The notes beneath the pieces were generated by a model. That model saw nothing but the letters and a program-made list of their open reading frames with translations. It did no database searches and was not told where the DNA came from. A DNA stretch of 64,000 bases. Source: Sphingobium yanoikuyae. GTDB taxonomy: Bacteria > Pseudomonadota > Alphaproteobacteria > Sphingomonadales > Sphingomonadaceae. The stretch covers positions 2,753,001 to 2,817,000 of the forward strand of contig NZ_CP139979.1 in the NCBI RefSeq assembly GCF_034424525.1, written 5' to 3'. Below, one piece after another: positions 8,824 through 18,003 of this stretch (the first letter of the stretch is position 1; each line of letters opens with the position of its first letter). A program made the position numbers and the translations under genes.

Positions 8824-9663
8824 TCAGGCCAGCTGGCAGATGTCCAGCACGTTCATGTCGGTATAGTCCTGGTTCTCGCCGGCCATCGCCCAGATGAAGG
8901 CATAGGATTTGGTGCCCGAGCCCATATGCACCGACCAGGGCGGCGAAATCACCGCTTCCTCGTTGGCCATGACGATGTGACGCATCGCATCGCCCTCGCC
9001 CATATAATGGAAGACGCGGTCGGCATCGCCATCCAGCTCGAAATAGAAATAAATTTCGCTGCGGCGCTCATGGATGTGCGGGGGCATGGTGTTCCACACC
9101 GAACCGGGCTTCAGGACCGTGAGGCCCATCACCAGCTGTGCGCTGTCGCAGATGCCGGGGATGACCAGCTGGAAGATGGTGCGTTCGTTCGACTCTTCCA
9201 GGCTGCCGCGCTCCAGCGCATTGGCGTCGGCGATGCCGAGCTTGCGGGTGGTGAACGCCTTGTGCGCCGGGCAGGAGGCAAGATAATAGCGCGCGCCGGC
9301 GCCGGCGAACTCCACATCCTTGGCGCCCATCGTCACATAGAGGCAATCCTTGTTGCCGAGCGTGAAGACTTCGCCGTCGACGGTCACGGTGCCTTCCACG
9401 CCCGAGACATTGACGATCGCCAGCTCGCGCCGCTCCAGGAAGGGATGGCCCGCCGCCGAAGCCGGCTCGGTCTGCGCCGGCAGCTTCACCGGCGCATCGG
9501 CCACCGCCACGCCGCCGATCACGAAACGCTCGGCATGGGTATAGTTGAGCACGCATTCGCCGTCACGGAACAGCCCGCCGATCAGATAGCGATCCCGCAG
9601 CTCCTCGTTCGACACGCACTCCATCATGTCGGGGTGGGTCGCATAATAGGTCTTGTCGAACAT
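8824..9663 (-). CDS. kduI: 5-dehydro-4-deoxy-D-glucuronate isomerase
   Basis: 279 residues, the usual KduI length. It isomerises 5-keto-4-deoxyuronate, released from unsaturated galacturonides, to 2,5-diketo-3-deoxygluconate. The zinc site is visible as [10 protein letters not shown], with His196, His198, Glu203 and then His246 in PPWSVHMG, in the spacing known for the E. coli enzyme. ATG at 9661-9663 is used; a longer in-frame start (9705) would overrun the operator spacing. A near-palindrome at 9711-9722 lies 48 bp upstream, so LacI control is likely. Confidence 0.95.
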   Translation of the reverse strand: MFDKTYYATHPDMMECVSNEELRDRYLIGGLFRDGECVLNYTHAERFVIGGVAVADAPVKLPAQTEPASAAGHPFLERRELAIVNVSGVEGTVTVDGEVFTLGNKDCLYVTMGAKDVEFAGAGARYYLASCPAHKAFTTRKLGIADANALERGSLEESNERTIFQLVIPGICDSAQLVMGLTVLKPGSVWNTMPPHIHERRSEIYFYFELDGDADRVFHYMGEGDAMRHIVMANEEAVISPPWSVHMGSGTKSYAFIWAMAGENQDYTDMNVLDICQLA

Positions 9664-9710
9664 GATATCCTCACCGGTTATTCGAAATTGCCCCTTGGGA
9701 AGCAAATTCG

Positions 9711-9722
9711 GAAACCGGTGTC
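9711..9722. promoter_or_regulatory. LacI-type operator upstream of kduI
   Basis: GAAACCGGTGTC on the plus strand (GACACCGGTTTC on the transcribed strand) matches 11 of 12 bases of the palindrome at 3947 and 4176. It sits between the lacI-type gene stop and the kduI start. Confidence 0.65.
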
Positions 9723-9736
9723 AACCTTGGCGTGGA

Positions 9737-10786
9737 TCAGCCCGATGCAGGCGCCACCGAACTGCGCCGGATCAGGGTCGAACTGAAGAGGGATGGCTCG
9801 CTGACCTCCGCCTCCTCGCCGATGGCGGTGCCGATCAGCTTGAGTGCGGCGGCGCGGCCCATGGCCGCGATCGGCCAGCGCACCGTGGTCAGCGGCGGCC
9901 AGACGCGGGTGGTGAGCGGCGTATCGTCGAAACCGATGATAGACAATTGCTCCGGCACCTCGATCCCGCGCAGCCGCGCCGCATAGAGGACGCCGGCCGC
10001 CATCTCGTCATTACTGGCAAAGATCGCGGTCGGCGGCGAAGTCAGATCGAACAGGTTTTCCGAAGCGGAAACCCCTGATTCAAAAGTATATTGCCCGTCC
10101 GCAACCAGGCTGCGCGGCAGGCTGATGCCGGCTTCCGCCAGCGCCATCTCAAAGCCCTCGCGCCGCTCCTTGGCGGAACGGAAGCCATGCGGCCCGGCGA
10201 TCAGGCCGATCCGCCGATGCCCCTGCGCGATCAGATAGCGCACCGCATCGGCCACCGCGTCCCGGTCATTGGAGGCGACCATATGTTCAGGGTCATCGAG
10301 CAGGGCCGAACCCATGCGCACATAGCGACAGCCGGCATCGTCGAACAGCTTGGAAAGACTGTCATTTTCGGAGAGCGGTGGCAGCACGACGACGCCGAAC
10401 AGGCGCTGGCGCGTCACGAAATTATGGATGTCCTCCATCACCATGGCCGCGCCCCTGTCCACCGGGCGCACCACCAGTTCGAACTCGGTGCCGTGCAGCG
10501 CCTCCAATATCCCCTTCTGCATGCTGAGCACCATCTGGGCATTGGGATTGTCGTAGATCAGGCCGATCAGGAAATTGCGCCCCAGCGCCAGCGCGCGTGC
10601 CTGCGGATTGGGGACATAACCGGTCTGGCGGATGATTTCCTCCACCTTGCCGCGGGTTTCCTGGTTCAGCAGCGGCGATCGGTTGATGACGCGGCTGACC
10701 GTCTTCTTCGACACGCCGGCCATGCGGGCAATGTCGTTGATCGTCAGCTTGGCGGTGGCGCCCTCGTCCCTGGGTGTCTTTGTCAT
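9737..10786 (-). CDS. LacI-family transcriptional regulator of the pectin/uronate locus
   Basis: 349 residues. The helix-turn-helix LTINDIARMAGVSKKTVSRV (14-33) and hinge are followed by a periplasmic-binding-protein-like sensor domain (about 65-345), including IFASNDEMAAGVLYAARLRG and IGFDDTPLTTRVWPPLTTVRWP. It is divergent from the hydratase/transporter pair, with an operator-like site between them, and next to kduI. The probable effector is a uronate-derived keto sugar such as 2-keto-3-deoxygluconate. The assignment to the four palindromes is inferred from proximity and motif shape. Confidence 0.92.
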   Translation of the reverse strand: MTKTPRDEGATAKLTINDIARMAGVSKKTVSRVINRSPLLNQETRGKVEEIIRQTGYVPNPQARALALGRNFLIGLIYDNPNAQMVLSMQKGILEALHGTEFELVVRPVDRGAAMVMEDIHNFVTRQRLFGVVVLPPLSENDSLSKLFDDAGCRYVRMGSALLDDPEHMVASNDRDAVADAVRYLIAQGHRRIGLIAGPHGFRSAKERREGFEMALAEAGISLPRSLVADGQYTFESGVSASENLFDLTSPPTAIFASNDEMAAGVLYAARLRGIEVPEQLSIIGFDDTPLTTRVWPPLTTVRWPIAAMGRAAALKLIGTAIGEEAEVSEPSLFSSTLIRRSSVAPASG

Positions 10787-10850
10787 GCCCCTTTTATAGC
10801 GCGCTTATGGCCCGCAACCAGCGCAATATGCGTCGCTCGGCAAATCTATT

Positions 10851-10862
10851 GACACCGGTTAC
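10851..10862. promoter_or_regulatory. LacI-type operator between the regulator and the hydratase
   Basis: GACACCGGTTAC matches 10 of 12 bases of the perfect sites; the left half and central CG are intact. It lies 45 bp before the hydratase GTG and 65 bp before the regulator ATG, so it may also mediate autoregulation. Confidence 0.6.
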
Positions 10863-10906
10863 TCTTACAGGCATCCCGAGAGGGAGAACCAGCCGAGAGG
10901 ATCATC

Positions 10907-11704
10907 GTGACCGCCGCTTCCCCTGCCGCCATTGCGCGCGCCTTCGTCACCGCCCGACAGCAGGCGACGGGCTTTTCCGACTATCCCGGCCCGATCCCGC
11001 CCAGCCTGGCCGACGGCTATGCAATCCAGGCGGAGGCACTGGCGCTGGTCGATGCGCCGGTCGGCGGCTGGAAGGTCGGCCGCGTGCCCGCGCCGCTGGT
11101 CGAGCGTTTCGGCGCCGATCGCCTGGCCGGGCCGATCTTCACCCCAACCATCCACGCCCTGACCCCCGATGCCACCGGGCTGGTCTTTGCCCAGGGCTTT
11201 GGCGCGGCGGAGGCGGAATTCCTGCTGCGCATCGGACAGGCGCCCGACCCGGCCCAGACCAGTTTCACGCTGGAGGAAGCCGCCGCGCTGGTCGACGCCG
11301 TGCATATCGGCCTGGAAATCGCCAGTTCGCCCTTCACCGGCATCAACGAGCATGGCCCGGCCGTGACCGTTTCGGATTTCGGCAATAATAACGGCCTGCT
11401 GATCGGCGCGGCCGTGCCGGACTGGCAGAACCTGACCTTTGCCGAGATCGACATCAGCCTGAGCATCGATGGCGTCGTCGCTGGCACCGGCCGCGCCGTC
11501 AGCTTCCCCGACGGGCCGATCGGCTCCGTGCGTTTCCTGCTCGAAAATCTCGCCGCGCGCGGCATAAGGCTGCAACCGGGCGCATGGATATCGACAGGCG
11601 CCGTCACCGGCGTGCATGAAGTGCGCGTCGGGCAGACGGTGGTTGCGGACTTCGGACCGCTCGGCACCGCACACTGCGTCATCCGCCCCCAAGCGGCCAC
11701 CTGA
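10907..11704 (+). CDS. Fumarylacetoacetate-hydrolase superfamily / 2-keto-4-pentenoate hydratase-like enzyme
   Basis: 265 residues with a GTG start behind GAGAGGATCATC. GGWKVGRV, GPIFTPTIH, FGAAEAEFLLRIG (metal-ligand Glu pair) and VHIGLEIASSPF are typical of the MhpD-like hydratases in the FAH superfamily. It lies first in a two-gene unit with the hexuronate-type transporter, behind a LacI operator, so it probably acts on a 2-keto-3-deoxy acid from uronate breakdown and not on an aromatic meta-cleavage product. No aromatic ring-cleavage genes are nearby. The exact reaction is unknown. Confidence 0.82.
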   Translation: MTAASPAAIARAFVTARQQATGFSDYPGPIPPSLADGYAIQAEALALVDAPVGGWKVGRVPAPLVERFGADRLAGPIFTPTIHALTPDATGLVFAQGFGAAEAEFLLRIGQAPDPAQTSFTLEEAAALVDAVHIGLEIASSPFTGINEHGPAVTVSDFGNNNGLLIGAAVPDWQNLTFAEIDISLSIDGVVAGTGRAVSFPDGPIGSVRFLLENLAARGIRLQPGAWISTGAVTGVHEVRVGQTVVADFGPLGTAHCVIRPQAAT

Positions 11705-11735
11705 CAAGGCCGCAGGGCAAGAGGAGAGGAAGAGA

Positions 11736-13013
11736 ATGAACGAGGCCGTCGCCGGAGCAACCCAGAGGGTCGGGCGCTATCGCTGGGTGATCGTCGGGCT
11801 GTTGTTCGCCGCCACCGCGATCAACTATGTCGACCGGCAGATGATCGGCGTGCTGAAGCCCACTTTGGCGGCCGAGATGCACTGGTCGGAAACCGACTAT
11901 GCCAATATCGTCTTCTGGTTCCAGGCGGCTTATGCAATCGGTTATCTGGGCTTTGGCCGCTTGGTCGACGCGATCGGCGCGCGGCTGGGCTATACCGTCG
12001 CGATCATCATCTGGACGATCGCCCATGTCGCCCATGGCGGCGTGCATAGCGTGACCCAGTTCGCCTTCGCCCGCTTTGGCCTGGGCGTCGGCGAATCCGG
12101 CAATTTCCCCGCGGGCATCAAGGCGGTGGCCGAATGGTTCCCGCAGAAGGAACGGGCCTTCGCGATCGGCCTGTTCAACGCGGGCGCCAATGTCGGCGCG
12201 ATCATCACGCCGCTGCTGGTGCCATGGCTGACCATCCAATATGGCTGGCGCTTCGCCTTCATCGCGACCGGCATATTCGGCGTCGTCTGGCTCGCCGCCT
12301 GGCTGATCTTCTATCGCCGGCCGCAGGAACATCCGCGCGTCGGCGCCGCCGAACTCGCCTATATCCAGCAGGATCCGGCCGACCCGGTCACGCCGATCGG
12401 CTGGCGCCGGCTGATTGCCGTGCGCGAATGCTGGGCCTTTGCCATCGGCAAATTCTGCATCGATCCGATCTGGTGGTTCTTCCTCTTCTGGCTGCCGGGC
12501 TATCTGGGCGAGCGCTACGGCCTCGACCTCATCAGCTTCGGCCCGCCGCTGGTCGCCATCTATCTGTTGTCGGACCTTGGCAGCGTGGCCGGCGGCTGGC
12601 TGTCGGGACGGCTGATGAAGGCCGGGCACAGCGTCAACGCCGCGCGCAAGCTGACCATGCTGGTCTGCGCCGCCGCGGTCACGCCGGTCTTCTTTGCCCA
12701 GTCGATCGACAATCTGTGGGTCGCCGTGCTGGTGATCGGCATCGCCACCGCCGCGCATCAAGCCTTTTCCGCCAATCTCTACACGCTGCCCTCGGACATG
12801 TTCCCGCGCGCGGCGGTCGGATCGGTGGTCGGCATCGGCGGCACGGCCGGCGCGATCGGCGGCATGCTGATGGCCAAATATGCCGGCTATATCCTCGACA
12901 GCATCGGCAGCTATGCGCCGCTCTTCGCGGTCGCAGGCAGCGCCTATTTCATCGCCCTGCTGGCAATCCACCTGCTCTCACCGCGCCTGGCGCAGGTGAA
13001 GGTGCCGGAATAA
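11736..13013 (+). CDS. MFS hexuronate-type transporter (ExuT/ACS family)
   Basis: 425 residues, about 12 membrane helices. ATG at 11736 follows AGGAGAGGA and is preferred to an upstream in-frame start inside the hydratase gene. INYVDRQMIGVLKPTL in helix 1, RFGLGVGESGNFPAGIKAVAEWFPQKER after helix 4 and FCIDPIWWFFLFWLPGYL are hallmarks of the anion:cation symporter branch that carries galacturonate and glucuronate. It lies 31 bp after the hydratase, so it belongs to the same operon. Uptake of galacturonate or unsaturated digalacturonate across the inner membrane is inferred from context. Confidence 0.88.
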   Translation: MNEAVAGATQRVGRYRWVIVGLLFAATAINYVDRQMIGVLKPTLAAEMHWSETDYANIVFWFQAAYAIGYLGFGRLVDAIGARLGYTVAIIIWTIAHVAHGGVHSVTQFAFARFGLGVGESGNFPAGIKAVAEWFPQKERAFAIGLFNAGANVGAIITPLLVPWLTIQYGWRFAFIATGIFGVVWLAAWLIFYRRPQEHPRVGAAELAYIQQDPADPVTPIGWRRLIAVRECWAFAIGKFCIDPIWWFFLFWLPGYLGERYGLDLISFGPPLVAIYLLSDLGSVAGGWLSGRLMKAGHSVNAARKLTMLVCAAAVTPVFFAQSIDNLWVAVLVIGIATAAHQAFSANLYTLPSDMFPRAAVGSVVGIGGTAGAIGGMLMAKYAGYILDSIGSYAPLFAVAGSAYFIALLAIHLLSPRLAQVKVPE

Positions 13014-13032
13014 GTTCCCTGGGGGAGGGACT

Positions 13033-13068
13033 GCCCCGGACCGGCGATGGGGATTGCCGGTCCGGGGC
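13033..13068. terminator. Bidirectional terminator hairpin
   Basis: A perfect 13-bp stem, GCCCCGGACCGGC (13033-13045) with GCCGGTCCGGGGC (13056-13068) and a 10-base loop, lies between the convergent transporter and SDR genes. It has no strong T-tract. Confidence 0.65.
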
Positions 13069-13079
13069 GCCTTGCGTTC

Positions 13080-13946
13080 TCAGCGGCCATGCGCCGCGAT
13101 CAGCTTTTCGCTTTCCCGCCAGAAGCGATCGACGATCGCTGCATCCTCGACCAGCGTGTTGGGCGTGCGCGGTGCGCGGCGATACCAATAGCCGCCATTG
13201 CTGGCCGCCCCTTCCGGGGCAGTCGCCAGCCAGACCAGCGTGTCCGCTCCGTCCGCTTCGCTCGCCTTGTCGAGCCCGCGCGAGCGCTCCTGCGTATCGA
13301 CCGGCGCATGCGAAAAGAAGTTCGAGTCGACCGCGCCGGGATGGACCGCATGGGCGACGATCCCCTCCCCCGCCAGCCGATCGGCCAGCGCGCGGGCGAA
13401 CAGCACATTGGCGAGCTTGCCGGTGCAATAGGCCATGCCGGGGCTGAACCGTTCCAGATTCTGCATGTCGTCCAGGTTGATCGACGGGATCATCTCGCTG
13501 GCGTCGGAGGCGGTGTTGAGGATGCGCACCGCGCCCGCCGGCTGATCCTGCACCGCCTTGCGCAACAGCGGCAACAGGCGCTGGGTCAGCAGGAACGGCC
13601 CCAGATGATTGCCGGCGAAATTCGCCTCCAGCCCCTCGTCCGTCATCACCAGCTTGTCGGTCATGCCGCCGGCATTGTTGAACAGCAGGTCGACCCGGTC
13701 GGTCAGCGCGGCGATATCCTGGGCCAGTTGGGCGGCGCCGCCCAGCAGCGACAGGTCGGCGCGCAGCATGGTGACGGGCGCGCCGGCAGCCTCCGCCGCT
13801 ATCTCGGCCTCTGCAGCCGCCAGCCGCTCGGGATCGCGACCGGTGCCGATCACCCGCCAGCCCTGCCGCGCCATGGCCTTGGCGATCGCCTTGCCGATGC
13901 CCGAACTCGCGCCCGTCACCACCGCCACCCGTGCCCGTTCCACCAT
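13080..13946 (-). CDS. Short-chain dehydrogenase/reductase (retinol-dehydrogenase-like)
   Basis: 288 residues. VVTGASSGIG near the N-terminus is the cofactor loop, LLFNNAGG the second motif and YCTGK the catalytic Tyr/Lys. The long C-terminus with VHPGAVDSNFF resembles RDH/WW-domain oxidoreductase-like SDRs. Substrate unknown. It converges on the pectin operon but is not part of it. GACAGGAGCAGGAT precedes the ATG. Confidence 0.85.
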   Translation of the reverse strand: MVERARVAVVTGASSGIGKAIAKAMARQGWRVIGTGRDPERLAAAEAEIAAEAAGAPVTMLRADLSLLGGAAQLAQDIAALTDRVDLLFNNAGGMTDKLVMTDEGLEANFAGNHLGPFLLTQRLLPLLRKAVQDQPAGAVRILNTASDASEMIPSINLDDMQNLERFSPGMAYCTGKLANVLFARALADRLAGEGIVAHAVHPGAVDSNFFSHAPVDTQERSRGLDKASEADGADTLVWLATAPEGAASNGGYWYRRAPRTPNTLVEDAAIVDRFWRESEKLIAAHGR

Positions 13947-14228
13947 ATCCTGCTCCTGTCGCTTATCCCGGCACGCTAGGCGCTCGGACGCGGGCCAGAC
14001 AGCCGCGGGAGCGATATGTGGCGCGCGCCGTCCATAGCAAAGCTATCACCCCCCTCAAGCAAGGGGCGGGTTTCACCCCGCCATGGCGTCCGCTATGTCC
14101 CACCGCGAAACATAAGGGGGACGCAGGGATATGGATCGAGTGCAGGGACTTGCATGGGCAGCGCAAACGCCCTTAGGTGACGCCATGATGGGTCGCACCG
14201 CCTGTCGTCATGCACCGCAGGAGCGGTC

Positions 14229-15005
14229 GTGACGATCAATCCGCTCTATTCCCTGACGGGCTTCATCGTCGGCACGCTGGTCGGGCTGACCGGCGTTGGC
14301 GGCGGATCGCTGATGACGCCGATCCTGGTGCTGCTGTTCAATTTCCACCCGGCTGCGGCCGTCGGCACCGACCTTCTCTATGCCTGCGTCACCAAGAGCG
14401 TGGGCAGCCTGGTCCATGGCTGGAAGCGGTCGGTCGACTGGGCGATCGTCGGCTGGCTGGCGCTGGGGTCGATGCCGGCCGCGATCGGCGCGCTGATGGC
14501 GCTGCGGGCGATGGGGCCACCGTCGGCCGCCGTGGTCGATCCGATCAAGGTGACGTTGGGGGTGATGCTGTTCCTCACCGGCCTGGTGCTGCTGTTCCGC
14601 GATCGGATCACGGCCTGGTCGCGCACCCATGGCCAGGATCGCAGCCCCGTCACCACCCGCAACCTCACCATATTGCTGGGCGTGGTCGTGGGCGTGGCGG
14701 TGACCATCACCTCGGTCGGGGCCGGCGCGATCGGCGCGACCGCGCTGCTGATCCTCTATCCGCGCACGCCGCTCGCCCGCATCGTCGGCAGCGACGTCGC
14801 CCATGCCGTGCCGCTGACGCTGGTGGCCGGCATCGGCCATTGGTGGCTGGGCACGGTCGACATGTCGCTGCTGGCATCGCTGCTGATCGGGTCGATCCCC
14901 GGCATCATCGTCGGCAGCCTGCTCGCCTCGCATGTGCGCGAAGCGGTGCTGCGTACGATCCTGGCGGCGATCCTGATCATCGTCGCGCTGAACCTGATCC
15001 TCTGA
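14229..15005 (+). CDS. TauE/SafE-family sulfite exporter-like permease
   Basis: 258 residues with eight or so hydrophobic helices. It has the duplicated family signature LVGLTGVGGGSLMTPIL near the N-terminus and TSVGAGAIGATALLILYP in the second half. The GTG start follows AGGAGCGGTC. Members export sulfite, sulfoacetate or other anions; there is no contextual clue to the substrate. The 282-bp gap upstream (13947-14228) shows no gene. Confidence 0.87.
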   Translation: MTINPLYSLTGFIVGTLVGLTGVGGGSLMTPILVLLFNFHPAAAVGTDLLYACVTKSVGSLVHGWKRSVDWAIVGWLALGSMPAAIGALMALRAMGPPSAAVVDPIKVTLGVMLFLTGLVLLFRDRITAWSRTHGQDRSPVTTRNLTILLGVVVGVAVTITSVGAGAIGATALLILYPRTPLARIVGSDVAHAVPLTLVAGIGHWWLGTVDMSLLASLLIGSIPGIIVGSLLASHVREAVLRTILAAILIIVALNLIL

Positions 15006-15015
15006 TCCTGCCGCG

Positions 15016-15822
15016 TCAGTCCGGCAGGAAACCGGACTGGCGCAGCCGATCAAGGGAATCGCGCGCGATCGGCGCGGACAGACCGTTGGTCAGCCGGATT
15101 TCCCGGCCCTTGCCCACGCTTGCTCCGTCGGCAAGCGCCGCCTTGGCCACCCACCAGCTGCGATGGGTCTGCGCGCCGGGCACATCGTCCATTTCGGCAA
15201 TGGCATCGCGCAGCCGCATCAGGATCAGTTCGCTGCCATGCGGCCCATGGATGCGGACATAATGATCCTCGCTCTCCAGGGCGATTATGGGACCAGTGAA
15301 AGCCGGACTGAGACGCTGATGAAGGCGAACCTGCTTTCCCGCCATCGGCGTGAGCGGCGGCGCACCATCGGTCGATGGCGACACGAAGGGTGAAGCCGGC
15401 CCCATATGCTCATCATAATAGCGCAGCAGATGCGCGTCCGCCCGCTCCGCCCACCAGGCGATGGTCATGACGAGCAGACAGCAGAGCAAAGTGAAGGGCA
15501 AAAGGCCGGCATAGCCGCCCAACAGTCGCACCTCGTCCCGCCCGACCAGCCGCCAGATCAGCGCCATGGGAAAGCTGGAGGCGACCATGCCCCAGAAGAC
15601 CAGAGACCCGCGCGGTAGGCGGGTCGCCCGCGCAATCGCCCGCCAGGCGATCAGCGTCGGCCGCGCGAGGATATAGGCGCCCATCAGCATGATCCACCAT
15701 CGCCCGGCGCGCAGCAGGAAGTCGCCCGACAAATAGGTGCCAAAGGGGCCAAGAAAGCCGACCACCACCGCGACCGGCAGCATCGCCCAGAGTTCGAGCA
15801 GCACACGGCGGAGACGTTTCAC
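15016..15822 (-). CDS. Membrane-anchored LytTR transcriptional regulator
   Basis: 268 residues. Four predicted membrane helices occupy about residues 10-130 and a LytTR DNA-binding domain about 165-265, containing FTGPIIALESEDHYVRIHGPHG, THRSWWVAKAAL and IRLTNGLSAPIARD. The GTG start follows GGGGGATTGC. It is divergent from a 30-residue small membrane protein at 16006. Membrane-bound LytTR proteins like this usually act without a receiver domain; the signal is unknown. Confidence 0.88.
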   Translation of the reverse strand: MKRLRRVLLELWAMLPVAVVVGFLGPFGTYLSGDFLLRAGRWWIMLMGAYILARPTLIAWRAIARATRLPRGSLVFWGMVASSFPMALIWRLVGRDEVRLLGGYAGLLPFTLLCCLLVMTIAWWAERADAHLLRYYDEHMGPASPFVSPSTDGAPPLTPMAGKQVRLHQRLSPAFTGPIIALESEDHYVRIHGPHGSELILMRLRDAIAEMDDVPGAQTHRSWWVAKAALADGASVGKGREIRLTNGLSAPIARDSLDRLRQSGFLPD

Positions 15823-16005
15823 GCAATCCCCCTCTCCATTCGCGAAACGCGAACCGCGAAGGGCCCGGTTTTCCGCGCTTTTTCTTCTGTTCCTCCTGCG
15901 TGACGAAAAGCCGCTTGCCCGTCAATCGTGGGCTGCCATCGCTCCCCCTCATACCGGCGGGCCGATGAATGGATCGTCCGCTCCGACCGGCCAAGGAGAC
16001 AGACC

Positions 16006-16098
16006 ATGACCGATTTTCTGAGCACCAAAAGCGCGATCGCCATCATGTGCTGCGCCATCATCGCCCATATGGGCGCCTTTGCCCTGGCCCTCGCCTGA
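16006..16098 (+). CDS. Small hydrophobic protein, 30 aa
   Basis: MTDFLSTKSAIAIMCCAIIA followed by HMGAFALALA: one probable membrane helix with two adjacent cysteines. AAGGAGACAGACC before the ATG is a strong ribosome site. It is divergent from the LytTR regulator, so it may be its target. No family recognised. Confidence 0.55.
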   Translation: MTDFLSTKSAIAIMCCAIIAHMGAFALALA

Positions 16099-16144
16099 TG
16101 CGCCGAACAGCCCCTTCCCGGCCCGCCCGGCGCCGTATCAGGCG

Positions 16145-17722
16145 TCAGGGACAGGCCGGGTTGCGGGCATCGGGATAGGTCAGATAGCTGATGCTTGCCG
16201 CCGGCAGTGACTGCAGGCCGCGCGCGGCGACGCCCTTGAGATTGGGCAAGACGCCATCCTGCCCCACCGCCAGCGTCCGGCCGTTGAGCTTCACGCTGCC
16301 CGCGTCCAGATTGTCGGCGGTCAGCGTATAACGGGCCGCCTTGCCGGCGAGCGACAGGCTGGCGGGATTGGCGGTATCGAGATTGATCGCGACCAGCGCG
16401 ACGCCGCCCGGTGTGCCACGCAGACACTGGCTGTAGAGATGCAGCTTGCCTTCATTCCGGCCCGCATCCAGCACGACATTGCCCATCAGCCGCGCCCATA
16501 GGACCGCCGCCCAATAGCTCGGCCGCGGCATCATCGTCGCCTCGTCGATCAGTGCATAGTCGCTGGCCGCCAGCGTATTGTGGAAGACCACCGACACACC
16601 TTGCTTCGCCTGCCGCCCCAACTGGTCGACATAGCGGAAACTGTCGCGCCAGGTCGCTGCCCAGGCGTCGCCGCCACAGGCCGCCTGCGCCGTTTCGGTG
16701 ATCCAGATATCGGTGCCGGGCGCGAAACGCTGTTGCCGTTCCTTGTAATAGGTCGCCGTGCTGTCGGCGCGCGCCAGCCAGTCCTCGTCCAGCGCCCGGT
16801 CCGGGCTGATCCCCGCGCTCTTGTCCATCGCGGCGCAGCGTTTCGAGACGGTGCCGTAGAAATGATAGGAGAAGATATCGACCCTGGGCCGCGGCTCGGC
16901 GCTCATCAGTGCGTCGGTCGGCACCACGCCGATATTGCGCGGCATGATGACGAAGCCGGCCTCGCCGGTGCTGCCCGGCCCGACGATCTTCATCTGCGGT
17001 GCATCGGCGTCGCGGAACGCGCGAAAGACGGCCATGTCGCGGGCGAAGGCCACCGCATCATAGCCCTTTGGCAAGCCGACCATAGACCCCGCATTGGGTT
17101 CGTTGATGAGTTCGGCGGCGTAGATATGGCCGCCCAACTTCTCGGTATAGGCGTTGAGCCGGCGCGCCTGATCGGGATCCCATACGCCCGATGCGTCGCG
17201 CGCGCCGTCGCTCACGGGGAAGGATACGACCAGTTTGCCGCCAACGGCCTTCACGAAATCGACGACGCCGGCCCATTGGGCACGGGTCAGGACGCTCTGA
17301 TAGCCCTTGGGCGGGGTGGCAGGTGGCGGCGTATCGCTGTCATGGAAATAGACGGCATTGGCCCAGCCACCACTCACGCGCACATAGGTCGGCCCCAGCG
17401 CGCGGGCGAGATTGCGCAGCCGCGTGTCGCCGGCCAGGTCGATCGGCTCGCGCTTGCGGAACATGACGGCCGCGATATCGACGCCGCCGCTGCCGCCAGC
17501 CGCTGGCTGGGGCCGCGGCTCGCCCGGCTTGGGATAGGGGGCCCAGAAGCGGCCGCCGACCACCTCCACCATCTCGACATTATAGGCCTGATACTGGTCA
17601 TCGACCTTTGCGACCTGAGCAAAGCGGCCGGGGTCTACGGGAGGCGTGGCAGCGCCCAGCATCGCGCCCGTCATCGCCAGCAGGGACAGGCTTCCCACCA
17701 TCAACATGTGGCCCTTCGTCAC
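16145..17722 (-). CDS. Glycoside hydrolase family 79-like (beta-glucuronidase/heparanase-type) protein
   Basis: 525 residues, exported (signal MTKGHMLMVGSLSLLAMTGA to LGAA), with a GTG start behind GGGAGGATGCC. The GH-A barrel shows GPTYVRVSGGWAN, the acid/base in ELINEPN (Glu208) and the nucleophile in WITETAQ (Glu343). A C-terminal beta domain follows (about 390-525). The overall pattern matches heparanase-like GH79 enzymes, which remove glucuronic acid from glycans. It is isolated from the other glycosidases and carries no operator copy. Confidence 0.8.
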   Translation of the reverse strand: MTKGHMLMVGSLSLLAMTGAMLGAATPPVDPGRFAQVAKVDDQYQAYNVEMVEVVGGRFWAPYPKPGEPRPQPAAGGSGGVDIAAVMFRKREPIDLAGDTRLRNLARALGPTYVRVSGGWANAVYFHDSDTPPPATPPKGYQSVLTRAQWAGVVDFVKAVGGKLVVSFPVSDGARDASGVWDPDQARRLNAYTEKLGGHIYAAELINEPNAGSMVGLPKGYDAVAFARDMAVFRAFRDADAPQMKIVGPGSTGEAGFVIMPRNIGVVPTDALMSAEPRPRVDIFSYHFYGTVSKRCAAMDKSAGISPDRALDEDWLARADSTATYYKERQQRFAPGTDIWITETAQAACGGDAWAATWRDSFRYVDQLGRQAKQGVSVVFHNTLAASDYALIDEATMMPRPSYWAAVLWARLMGNVVLDAGRNEGKLHLYSQCLRGTPGGVALVAINLDTANPASLSLAGKAARYTLTADNLDAGSVKLNGRTLAVGQDGVLPNLKGVAARGLQSLPAASISYLTYPDARNPACP

Positions 17723-18003
17723 GGCATCCTCCCTCGATTTTGCGGGAGGCTAACCCGGCGCCTGCGGCACTACAAGTTGGCATGACCAATTTGGACAAAC
17801 CAATCACTGTAGCGATGCACCTCAGCCCTAGAAATTTCGCCATTGAAGCCGGAACAAAAGGGGCCCTCATGGATTTCCCTATCAAGGCCTCGATAATATC
17901 CAATCCAAGAAAATGTCCCCCAAATGTGCGATCCCCGTAAAATTCCCGAGGTTCGTTCGGCGTGATTTTGGATAGAATGAAAAGGAACAGGGAGTATCCA
18001 GCC

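Noticed and set aside
14031..14180. Possible riboswitch or small RNA upstream of the TauE/SafE gene
   Set aside because: Some inverted repeats (GGGGCGGGTTTCACCCCGCC) are present but no known aptamer core or clear terminator could be read.
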